A stretch of DNA of 57,857 nt from an uncultured Oscillospiraceae bacterium. Its GTDB lineage: Bacteria; Bacillota; Clostridia; Oscillospirales; Acutalibacteraceae. The translations under genes were made by a program, and so were the position numbers. Positions 8,384-15,665 of this stretch are shown piece after piece. Under the pieces are notes generated by a model. It did not search any database. It worked only from the letters and a program-made list of their open reading frames with translations, and was not told the origin of the DNA. The stretch is from the NCBI GenBank assembly GCA_900539855.1, contig UQDO01000009.1, forward strand, positions 1 to 57,857. The letters run 5' to 3'. Positions within the stretch are counted from its first letter, which is position 1. Each line of letters begins with the position of its first letter.

Positions 8384-9705
8384 TTGCCTTCCCTTTTCAG
8401 TCTGCTTATGGTCTTCTGATGCTCGGTGTAGGTGAGCGAATAATAGAAGTTCATTTCCTTATCGGTCACGAAATAATACGCCTTGCATTCCTCGTCCGGG
8501 TAAAGCGCCGCCTTTATTGAGTCTATACTCGGCGAGCAGTATGCGCCCGGAGCAAGACCGACTATCTTATATGTGTCGTACTTTGATTTGTTGTAAGGGT
8601 ATTTCTGGGTCGGATCAGACTGAAGATATGCCTGCTCGCCCCAGTCGTTCAGTCTGTTATGGAAAACGGCTGATACCTTCTGCTTATCGGCATAGCTGCC
8701 GACACCTGCCTCAAGCTCAATGACCGACGACAGCGTCAGCGCGTCATGCAGCGACATGCCTATTTCCTCAGCCCTTGCGCGGAGCTCGGGTGTCACAAGC
8801 TCGTCAAATCTTTCGAGCATTTTTTTGATCGCCTGCTCGGCGCCTTTCTTGCCGCCGGTGGCATAGAAACGGTAGGTATCCGGGTACAGATAGCCCTCAA
8901 GCGTGTAATGCACGCCGTCCGACTGGTGCTTTACGCCGCCCATAAAATCAAACGGATATTTGGTCTTATCGGCTTCGTTGACCGCCTCTTTGAATTCCGA
9001 CGCCTTGCAAACGCCGTTTTCCTCAAGCCTTGCGGCTATCTGGTCTATCGTCCAGCCTTCGGGGATGATCACCTCGACCTCGTCGCCGTGAGCGCCCTGC
9101 TTTATGAGCGCTTCGGCTATGTCCTCATAGCTGTCCTGCTTGCAGAAATAATATATTCCGTACTGGAATTTGCTGTCGTAGCCGTTTTTCTTGGCAAATA
9201 ATCTGAAAAACAGGGAGCTTTTTATAACGCCTGAGTCCTTTAATTTTTCGGCTACCATCTTGGCGCTCGTACCCTGCTCTATCACTATTTCCTTCTGCAC
9301 GGTCGAATCCGACGAAAGGCTGACGCCTAAATAGTCCATTCCGAGGAACAGCAGAAATCCTGCCGCGGCGACCGCGATAACAAGTATCGCCGCCATCCAT
9401 ATCACCGAGGTAAGGCAGCTTTTGCCCGCCTTTTTTCTACGCTTGCCCGACACCTTTTTCTTTTCGCGTTCGTCCTCCTCGATGGCTATACTGTCAGCCT
9501 CCGAGCTGTCTATAAAGAAGTCCTTGCCTATAACGAAGTCGTCGGAAAGGTTGCTGTCGTCAAGAACATTTGCCGAAGACTCTGTGCTTTCATCCGCAGC
9601 CGCATTTTCATCCGGCGATACGCCGGCAATGCTCTTATCGGTCATATCAAGCTGCTCATCGGTGTTTTTAATATTTTCCTGTCCGTTGTTATCCAAAACA
9701 CTCAC
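8374..9705 (-). CDS. mltG: Endolytic transglycosylase MltG
   Basis: Protein of 443 residues. An acidic cytoplasmic tail (1-80), a basic patch KKKVSGKRRKKAGK, one membrane segment (about 98-123), a LysM-like part (135-205) and the YceG catalytic domain follow in order. The catalytic Glu is in SVIELEAG at about residue 330, and QSDPTQKYP near 362-370 is the conserved substrate-site segment. MltG cuts nascent glycan strands at the outer face of the membrane and sets glycan length. The long acidic N-terminus is common in Firmicutes. It overlaps the upstream cyclo-ligase gene by 4 bp and the U32 gene by 10 bp. Confidence 0.93.
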   Translation of the reverse strand: MSVLDNNGQENIKNTDEQLDMTDKSIAGVSPDENAAADESTESSANVLDDSNLSDDFVIGKDFFIDSSEADSIAIEEDEREKKKVSGKRRKKAGKSCLTSVIWMAAILVIAVAAAGFLLFLGMDYLGVSLSSDSTVQKEIVIEQGTSAKMVAEKLKDSGVIKSSLFFRLFAKKNGYDSKFQYGIYYFCKQDSYEDIAEALIKQGAHGDEVEVIIPEGWTIDQIAARLEENGVCKASEFKEAVNEADKTKYPFDFMGGVKHQSDGVHYTLEGYLYPDTYRFYATGGKKGAEQAIKKMLERFDELVTPELRARAEEIGMSLHDALTLSSVIELEAGVGSYADKQKVSAVFHNRLNDWGEQAYLQSDPTQKYPYNKSKYDTYKIVGLAPGAYCSPSIDSIKAALYPDEECKAYYFVTDKEMNFYYSLTYTEHQKTISRLKREGKWA

Positions 9706-10355
9706 CCTTTCCTAGATCTTATCTGCGGTGCGGCGCTTTGCCGCGGTATCTTTTTCTGTTCTATATGCCGACGGGCGCTTACATCCTTTATCCACCCCTC
9801 GGTCAGTATAACGTCGACCGGCCGGTCAAACCGCCCGTGGTACATATGCCGCCTTATATCCGACGAATAGCATATGCCGACGAGCGGACCGGTGAACCTT
9901 GCAAGATACCGGTCGTAATACCCTTTGCCGTAGCCTAAACGGTAGCCGAGATAGTCAAGCGACAAAGCCGGCAGCAGCATGAGGCACCCTGAAAAATCTG
10001 TGACGACAGGGCTGCTTTCCTCCGGCTCCAGCACGCCGAAGCTGCCCGGGGACAGGTCGTCCGTCGATGAAATATAATGAAATTCCATCCGCCTTGTTCC
10101 CGGTATGCAGCGCGGCACGGCGACACGCTTGCCGTCACGCCAGGCGTTTGCCATTATTTCGAATGTATCGACCTCAATCTTAGTCGAAACGTAAACAAGC
10201 AGCGTATCTGCCGACCTGTACTGATAAAGCCGCAAAACGTTTCTTGCTATCCTGCGGTCAAGCTCAGCCTTTATATCCTGCGGTATCGACCGTCTTTCGC
10301 ACTTTATCGCGTCGCGCAGACCGTTTTTATATATCCTTATATCGTTCGGCCGCAT
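9702..10355 (-). CDS. 5-formyltetrahydrofolate cyclo-ligase
   Basis: Protein of 217 residues. It converts 5-formyl-THF to 5,10-methenyl-THF with ATP. The diagnostic motif GYRLGYGKGYYDRYLA lies near residue 135, and the basic N-terminus (KNGLRDAIKCERRSI) is normal for the family. It recycles a folate by-product toward the methylene-THF used by ThyX, encoded in the same operon. It overlaps both neighbours (mltG by 4 bp, the DJ-1 gene by 19 bp), showing tight translational coupling. The extra 20-25 residues at the C-terminus (QKKIPRQSAAPQIRSRKG) are basic and not part of the conserved domain. Confidence 0.92.
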   Translation of the reverse strand: MRPNDIRIYKNGLRDAIKCERRSIPQDIKAELDRRIARNVLRLYQYRSADTLLVYVSTKIEVDTFEIMANAWRDGKRVAVPRCIPGTRRMEFHYISSTDDLSPGSFGVLEPEESSPVVTDFSGCLMLLPALSLDYLGYRLGYGKGYYDRYLARFTGPLVGICYSSDIRRHMYHGRFDRPVDVILTEGWIKDVSARRHIEQKKIPRQSAAPQIRSRKG

Positions 10356-10885
10356 AGCATGGAAGCCCTCAGATGCTCTGCGGCTGCGCCGCCTTTTATG
10401 TATTTTACTATCATGAAGCCAAACTCAAGCGCCGCTCCGGCTCCGCACGCCGTGATGATGTTGCCGTCGCACACGGCTGCCTTATTCAGCACATTCGCGC
10501 CGGTAAGCTGATCCTCAAAGCCCTCGAAGCAGACGGCGTTTTTACCTTTAAGCAGACCTTTGTGACCGAGTATCGACGGTGCCGCACATATCGCCGCTAT
10601 AAGCAGACCTTTTTCATTTGCGGCAGACAGCATTTTCCCCACCGTTTTTGAGTGTTCAAGTCCCAGCGTTCCGGGCATGCCGCCCGGCAGTATCATGCCT
10701 TCTGCGGCATCTAAATCAACCTCCGGTTCACTTATGTCAGCCGTCACCGGTATCCCGTGGCTGCCTGTCACGGTGCGCGAACCTATCCCAACAGTCCGTA
10801 CATCTATTCCTGCACGGCGCATTATATCAAGCGTTGCAATGGCCTCGATCTCCTCAAAGCCGGGCGCTAAAAATTCATAATACAT
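10337..10885 (-). CDS. DJ-1/PfpI family protein (YajL/ThiJ-like)
   Basis: Protein of 182 residues. The nucleophile elbow AAICAAPSIL places the reactive Cys at residue 100, and the family Glu is in GFEEIEA near residues 11-14. PGGMPGT at 67-73 is the conserved glycine loop. The length and motifs match the DJ-1 subfamily linked to protection from glyoxals and oxidative stress; the exact activity (deglycase, glyoxalase or chaperone) is disputed in the literature. The stop overlaps the start of the cyclo-ligase gene by 19 bp. Confidence 0.88.
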   Translation of the reverse strand: MYYEFLAPGFEEIEAIATLDIMRRAGIDVRTVGIGSRTVTGSHGIPVTADISEPEVDLDAAEGMILPGGMPGTLGLEHSKTVGKMLSAANEKGLLIAAICAAPSILGHKGLLKGKNAVCFEGFEDQLTGANVLNKAAVCDGNIITACGAGAALEFGFMIVKYIKGGAAAEHLRASMLCGRTI

Positions 10886-10912
10886 GTTTTGTTTCCTTTA
10901 TGATCAAAGATT

Positions 10913-11575
10913 TTAGAGCACCTTCATAACGGCTGCGAATATGTCGTCCGAAATGCTTTCCGGCGACCGCGGCATGCCGTCCTCGGCACAGTTTATTATA
11001 TTCCAGCCGCATTTTTCGGCGGCAAATGCCGCCGCTTTGCGGCAGCTTTCAAGATATGACCTGTCCTTTTCGTGAATGTCACGCTTTGAGTCGTCGCCAT
11101 GGTAGCGTGAAGTCATGAGCTTTGACGACACATCGGTCGGCATATCAAGAAATATGACAAGATCGGGCCGCGGAATGGCGGTCTTTTCATATTCGGTCTC
11201 GTAAAGCCAGTCAAGATACGCTTCCCACTGCTCGCGCGGCAGCTTTGCCATCTGATGATATGCGTTTGACTCCACATATCTGCCCGATATCACGGTGCCG
11301 CCTGCGTCATAGTATTCTCCCCAGTGGCGTTTGTAGCTTGCGTACCTGTCTACCGCGTAAAAAAGCGATGCGGCAAAGGCGTTTACCGAATCCGGTCTGC
11401 TTCCGAACTCACCGCCGAGGTACATTCTTACAAGTGTGCTCGACGGGTCGTTATAATCGGGAAACGATATTTCCCTTGCGTCTATCCCGTTTTCGGAAAG
11501 TCTCTTTTCAAGCATATCGAGCTGTGTTGATTTTCCGCTGCCGTCAAGCCCCTCAATAACTATCAGTTTACCCAT
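10913..11575 (-). CDS. tmk: Thymidylate kinase
   Basis: Protein of 220 residues. The P-loop GLDGSGKST is at residues 9-17. The Asp-Arg motif (DRYASYKRHW) and the lid segment containing SRYHGDDSKRD follow. It phosphorylates dTMP to dTDP. It lies 5 bp downstream of thyX, so product and next enzyme are encoded side by side. The sequence IEGLDGSGKSTQL with Leu-Asp instead of the common IEGPDGAGKT belongs to a variant branch often found in Clostridia. Confidence 0.9.
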   Translation of the reverse strand: MGKLIVIEGLDGSGKSTQLDMLEKRLSENGIDAREISFPDYNDPSSTLVRMYLGGEFGSRPDSVNAFAASLFYAVDRYASYKRHWGEYYDAGGTVISGRYVESNAYHQMAKLPREQWEAYLDWLYETEYEKTAIPRPDLVIFLDMPTDVSSKLMTSRYHGDDSKRDIHEKDRSYLESCRKAAAFAAEKCGWNIINCAEDGMPRSPESISDDIFAAVMKVL

Positions 11576-11580
11576 GTAAT

Positions 11581-12342
11581 TCAGTCCTTCACGGCGTATT
11601 TTTCACGCATCTCGGCAGCCCTTTTGCAGCTCATTTTCCCCTCTGGGCAGGGACCGTTCAGACATGCAGGACCTGCCTTTTTAAATAGATGCGGAGCAGC
11701 CTCGCGGCAGAGCATAAGCATTTTTTCGGCAAGGCAGCGTATCTCCCACTGAGCGCGGTTGCAGCAGCGGTGCGAGAAGAAATTGTAAAGGCTTCTGGCG
11801 TTCATCGTAACTATCATCTTTGTGCAGCAGGCGTTCGGCAGGACAAACCTTGCGTCCTCAATGGCTTGCTTTTCGGCAGCTCTTTCAGCCGACTTTTCGT
11901 CCTCACCTGCCAAGATCAGACGTGCCTTGTGCTTTGCTTTAAGCTCTTCGGTCAGGCGGTCATAGTATTCCTGCGACCGTTCCATTGCCTCTATAAACAC
12001 CTTTTTTGCCTCGGGGTCGTTTTCTATCTCGGGCGGAGTGACGTATTCAAACTGATCCTCCTTGACATATCTCTGGCTCTGGACCGAGAAGGAGGCTATG
12101 CGGTGCCTTGTTATCTGTGCAAGCAGAGCGCGCGAAACACCCTCGATGCCGAAGGTGAACGATGCGTGCTCAATTGGACTTTCGTGACCGAGTCCCGACA
12201 ACATATCAAGAAACGCCGCGGTCTTTTCCGGCGTGAGCTTTTCGCGGACCTCGTCGATGGTGGCACCGGAGTAGCAAAGTCTTGCCGCGTTGGCGATATT
12301 AAGCTCCGGTTCTGGGGTATAGCTTAAAAGAACAACGTTCAT
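11581..12342 (-). CDS. thyX: Flavin-dependent thymidylate synthase ThyX
   Basis: Protein of 253 residues. The ThyX motif RHRx7S is exact: R79-H80-R81 with S89 (RHRIASFSVQS). It makes dTMP from dUMP with methylene-THF, FAD and NADPH, without needing dihydrofolate reductase. The start at 12342 is chosen because GGGAGA lies upstream of MNVVLLSYTPEP; a longer frame starting at 12408 has no ribosome site and adds 22 unconserved residues. The C-terminal Cys-rich tail (ACLNGPCPEGKMSC) is seen in many clostridial ThyX proteins. First gene of the tmk-DJ1-cyclo-ligase-mltG-U32 unit. Confidence 0.93.
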   Translation of the reverse strand: MNVVLLSYTPEPELNIANAARLCYSGATIDEVREKLTPEKTAAFLDMLSGLGHESPIEHASFTFGIEGVSRALLAQITRHRIASFSVQSQRYVKEDQFEYVTPPEIENDPEAKKVFIEAMERSQEYYDRLTEELKAKHKARLILAGEDEKSAERAAEKQAIEDARFVLPNACCTKMIVTMNARSLYNFFSHRCCNRAQWEIRCLAEKMLMLCREAAPHLFKKAGPACLNGPCPEGKMSCKRAAEMREKYAVKD

Positions 12343-12427
12343 GATTTTCTCCCTTTTAAAGCCGGCACTGCGTTCGGCATTGCCTTGTCCGCTAAAGTGC
12401 CGCTTCATTTAAAATAGCATTTTATTT

Positions 12428-12456
12428 ATTATATCAAACGGCATGTGTTTTGGCAA
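12428..12456 (-). promoter_or_regulatory. Sigma-A type promoter of the thyX operon
   Basis: Minus strand TTGCCA, 17 bp, TATAAT, about 85 bp upstream of the thyX start and just after the ribF end. Confidence 0.7.
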
Positions 12457-12484
12457 TATTAAAAAAGCAAAGCGACAAATTTTT

Positions 12485-12520
12485 AAAGATAAAGAGACCG
12501 GAATGAAAAACATCCCGGTC
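12485..12520 (-). terminator. Possible terminator after ribF
   Basis: Inverted repeat GACCGGGATG / CATTCCGGTC starting at the ribF stop, followed on the minus strand by TCTTTATCTTT. The T-tract is interrupted, so strength is doubtful. Confidence 0.45.
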
Positions 12521-13418
12521 AGTTCTTTTTTTGTGTATCGATAACGGCTGCAAATGCGGCTTTTGCCGCCTCGGCGTCATTCGCAATGGCAGCTTTTAAC
12601 TGATCTATACCGTCAAACCTTGTTTCCGGTCTTAAAAACGACAAAAGCTCGACTCTGATATCATCGCCGTAAAGGTCGCCCTCAAAGCCTATAATATTTG
12701 TCTCGCTCATCGGCTTTTTGAGCAGAAATGTCGGTCTTATCCCGATATTAGTGACAGCCGGATACATTCTGCCGCCCACCGTTACCGCGGTCGCATAAAC
12801 GCCGAACAGCGGCGTTACTATCTCCGGGTCAAGCAGCTGGTTTACGGTCGGGAAGCCTATTGTTCTTCCCCTTGCGTCGCCGTGGATGACCTTTCCGCTT
12901 ATAGAAAAGCGCCTGCCGAGCAGTGTGTTGGCAAACGGTATCTTGCCGTCGGATATAAGCTCCCTTATGAGCGTGGACGATACGGTCTGACCGGACACAG
13001 TGCTTGCCGGACAAACGACAGCCTCCGCCTTATGCTCGTGACAGCAGGCGGTAAGCAAAGCCGCGTCGCCGCTGCCGCCGGCACCGAAGCGATAGTTGAA
13101 GCCGCAGGTCACGGCTTTTATATCGTACTTTTCAAACAGCATGTCGAGAAAATCTCTCGCCGGTATGTCGTGGACCTTGTCATAATCAAGAACATCGACG
13201 GCAGAAAAGCCCATTTCCCTCAAGGCGCGGTTTTTTTCTTCGGCGGTCATGAGCATGGGTACAAATTCGCCGGAGGTGTGCCTTTTGGGCGGTTCGCCGA
13301 AGGTCACTGCAACCGCGTCGCAATCAGTAAACTTAAGTGCCGCCGACAGCACCGCTTTGTGACCTATATGCAGCCCGTCAAACGTTCCGAGCGCAACCGC
13401 AGTGCCTTTTTTATCCAT
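12519..13418 (-). CDS. ribF: Bifunctional riboflavin kinase/FAD synthetase
   Basis: Protein of 299 residues. The N-terminal FAD synthetase domain has GTFDGLHIGH near residue 11; the C-terminal riboflavin kinase domain has GDARGRTIGFPTVN near residue 180. Together they turn riboflavin into FMN and FAD. The start at 13418 is chosen because GGAGGTGAAGGGC precedes MDKKGTAVALGTFDG; the frame can be extended upstream to 13469, but that part overlaps truB and is not conserved. It ends the rimP-truB operon. FAD is the cofactor of ThyX, encoded just downstream in a separate unit. Confidence 0.93.
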   Translation of the reverse strand: MDKKGTAVALGTFDGLHIGHKAVLSAALKFTDCDAVAVTFGEPPKRHTSGEFVPMLMTAEEKNRALREMGFSAVDVLDYDKVHDIPARDFLDMLFEKYDIKAVTCGFNYRFGAGGSGDAALLTACCHEHKAEAVVCPASTVSGQTVSSTLIRELISDGKIPFANTLLGRRFSISGKVIHGDARGRTIGFPTVNQLLDPEIVTPLFGVYATAVTVGGRMYPAVTNIGIRPTFLLKKPMSETNIIGFEGDLYGDDIRVELLSFLRPETRFDGIDQLKAAIANDAEAAKAAFAAVIDTQKKN

Positions 13419-13437
13419 GCCCTTCACCTCCGCCTGT

Positions 13438-14349
13438 TTAAAATTTTGCCGCCGGAGCGTCGATAACACATTTCACCGACAGCTCGCATGTTTCATCGGA
13501 ATATTTTGCAAGTCCCAGAAATCTTTCGCCGCAGCGCACCCTTAAAAGCTCGCCGTCGGCATATATGACCGCCGATTTTATCCTGCCTGCGTCAAGCCCG
13601 GCACCGTTTAAAAAACGTACCGCCTGAGCTTCGGACACCTCGACCGGCTTTAAATGCCTTACCACCGTTTCGGGCGGCAGCAGATGCGCCTTTGGGTCGC
13701 TTTCTATCTGCGCCACAGATGAACAGTCGGCAGCCAAAAAGCCTGCAGTGCGGGTCCTTCTCAGTCCCGTCATGACCGCTCCGCAGCCGAGATACCGTCC
13801 GATATCATCGGCAAGCGACCTTATATATGTGCCCTTTGAGCAGAGCACCCTCAGTTTGAAATCATTGCCGCTGCGGTCAATTATCTCTGATTCCTTTATA
13901 TTTACACGCCGCGGCTCGCGCTCGACCTCGACGCCCTGCCGCGCCAGTTCGTACATTCTGACACCGTTTTTGCTGATAGCCGAAAACATCGGCGGTATCT
14001 GATCGTACTCGCCTTTGAAATGCGCTGCTGCATCGAGCAGTCTTTCGTCCGACACATCGGGCACGCACTCGGTAAGCACCCTGCCGGTGATGTCCAGCGT
14101 GTCGGTCGTAATGCCGAGCCTTATGTCGGCTATATACTCCTTGTCCGACAAAGCCACAAAAGAGCAAAGTCTTGTCGCCCTGCCGATAAGCACCGGCAGA
14201 GCGCCGGTCGCCATAGGATCAAGCGTGCCGGTGTGACCGACCCGTTTTGTGCCGTATATTCTGCGCAGCACCGCCGCAGCCTTGAAGGATGTATACCCCT
14301 CGGGCTTATCGAGCAGCACAAGTCCCACGGCAGCGGTATCGCCCGTCAC
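13438..14349 (-). CDS. truB: tRNA pseudouridine(55) synthase
   Basis: Protein of 303 residues. The TruB catalytic motif GTLDPMATGALPV (Asp as nucleophile, near residue 42) and the KGTYIRSLADDIG motif near residue 170 are intact. A PUA-like C-terminal part follows. It makes the T-loop pseudouridine of tRNAs. The start overlaps the nrnA stop by 4 bp (ATGA type). Neighbours are ribF downstream and nrnA upstream, the usual order in Firmicutes. Confidence 0.95.
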   Translation of the reverse strand: MTGDTAAVGLVLLDKPEGYTSFKAAAVLRRIYGTKRVGHTGTLDPMATGALPVLIGRATRLCSFVALSDKEYIADIRLGITTDTLDITGRVLTECVPDVSDERLLDAAAHFKGEYDQIPPMFSAISKNGVRMYELARQGVEVEREPRRVNIKESEIIDRSGNDFKLRVLCSKGTYIRSLADDIGRYLGCGAVMTGLRRTRTAGFLAADCSSVAQIESDPKAHLLPPETVVRHLKPVEVSEAQAVRFLNGAGLDAGRIKSAVIYADGELLRVRCGERFLGLAKYSDETCELSVKCVIDAPAAKF

Positions 14350-15296
14350 CGCAGCACCTCCCCTATCGCGGAAAGCAGCTGACGTTTGGCGTTCTCTATA
14401 TCACATGAAAACTCGCATCCGGCAGCCCTTACATGTCCGCCGCCGCCGAAAACAGCGCATATGTCGGCAGCATTGTAGGGCTCGAACGTACGCAGTGAGA
14501 CCTTGTATTTCCCGTCCGGCTTTTCCTTTATGGTCACGCCTATCTGCACGCCCTCTATCTGGCGCGACATGGCGGTCACGCCGTCAAGGTCGCCCAAAGG
14601 ACAGCCTGTTTCCTTTATCATATCCCTTGTGACCGTTATCACGGCGCACCTGCCGCCGTAATAAAACTCAATGTTTTCGAGGACCTTACGCTCCATGGCT
14701 ATTCTGCCGCGGCTCTTGACCTCGAACATCACACGGTTTATCTCGCCGTAGTCGGCGCCCTTTTCTATAAGCTCGGCGGCATAGCGGTGGCTGCGCGGCG
14801 TTGTGTTTGAAAATTTAAAGCAGCCTGTGTCGGTCGCGATACCGGTATAAAGGCAGCTTGCCATATACGGCGTTATCTTTGTCCCAAGCTCGTTTATCAC
14901 ATTATAGATACATTCGCATGCCGCCGCGGCATCCGCTTCAAGATAAAGCATTTCTGCATACTTCGTGTTGGAGCCGTGATGGTCTATGCAAAGCGCGACC
15001 CTGCCCGAATACCGGTCGTAAAGACTGCCGAGCAGCTTTTCGTCGGCTATATCGACCGCTACCACCGTTTCCGGCTCAAATGCTTCGTATTCCTTTATAA
15101 GATACCCGAACTTTTCCGGGATCTTGTCCGGACAGACGACAAACACTCTTTTATTGAGAGCGCAGAGCGCATCCGCCAGCGCATAGGCTGAGCCCAGCGT
15201 ATCACCGTCGGGCGAGGCGTGGGTCAGTATTACAAATTTGTCGCTTCTCTCAAGGAACGACGCTGCCGCCGAGGCGCTTATCATTTGTCCCCGCAT
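14346..15296 (-). CDS. nrnA: DHH family phosphoesterase (NrnA-like nanoRNase / pAp phosphatase)
   Basis: Protein of 316 residues. Metal-binding motifs of the DHH/DHHA1 family are visible in order: HASPDGDTLGS near 26, VDIAD near 81, DHHGSN near 105, and the C-terminal GGGGHVRAAG near 285. NrnA proteins degrade short oligoribonucleotides and dephosphorylate 3',5'-pAp. The gene between rbfA and truB is a standard arrangement in Firmicutes. It overlaps rbfA by 16 bp and truB by 4 bp. Confidence 0.92.
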   Translation of the reverse strand: MRGQMISASAAASFLERSDKFVILTHASPDGDTLGSAYALADALCALNKRVFVVCPDKIPEKFGYLIKEYEAFEPETVVAVDIADEKLLGSLYDRYSGRVALCIDHHGSNTKYAEMLYLEADAAAACECIYNVINELGTKITPYMASCLYTGIATDTGCFKFSNTTPRSHRYAAELIEKGADYGEINRVMFEVKSRGRIAMERKVLENIEFYYGGRCAVITVTRDMIKETGCPLGDLDGVTAMSRQIEGVQIGVTIKEKPDGKYKVSLRTFEPYNAADICAVFGGGGHVRAAGCEFSCDIENAKRQLLSAIGEVLR

Positions 15297-15643
15297 TGCC
15301 TGTCCTCCCCGAACGACTCGATTATCTGCGCGATGTGCGCGCTGTGTTCAATGGAATCGTCGGCAACAAACCGCAGTTCGGGCGTTTTTCTTATTTTGAG
15401 ACGCGAACCGAGCTCACGCCGCAGATAACCTGCGGCGCTTTTCAGACCCTTTACGCTTTCGACAGTCTTTTCCCTGCCCTCGATAGCGCTGACATACACC
15501 GTAGCGTATGACATATCCGACGACAGATCGACCTTTATGATACTGAGCAGACTGCTGACGCGCGGATCCTTTAGTTCCCTGAACAGATCGGACAGCTCGC
15601 GCTTTATGTCAGACTCCGCCCTGCCTAATTTAAAACCTGGCAT
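15281..15643 (-). CDS. rbfA: 30S ribosome-binding factor
   Basis: Protein of 120 residues with the RbfA KH-like fold. Landmarks are KRELSDLFRELKDPRVSS near residue 13 and the C-terminal LRFVADDSIEHSAHI, a family hallmark. It helps late maturation of the 30S subunit (16S 5' end). It follows infB by 22 bp and overlaps nrnA, as in the classic infB-rbfA order. Confidence 0.93.
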   Translation of the reverse strand: MPGFKLGRAESDIKRELSDLFRELKDPRVSSLLSIIKVDLSSDMSYATVYVSAIEGREKTVESVKGLKSAAGYLRRELGSRLKIRKTPELRFVADDSIEHSAHIAQIIESFGEDRQCGDK

Positions 15644-15665
15644 TTTTCAAATTACCTTTCCTTTA

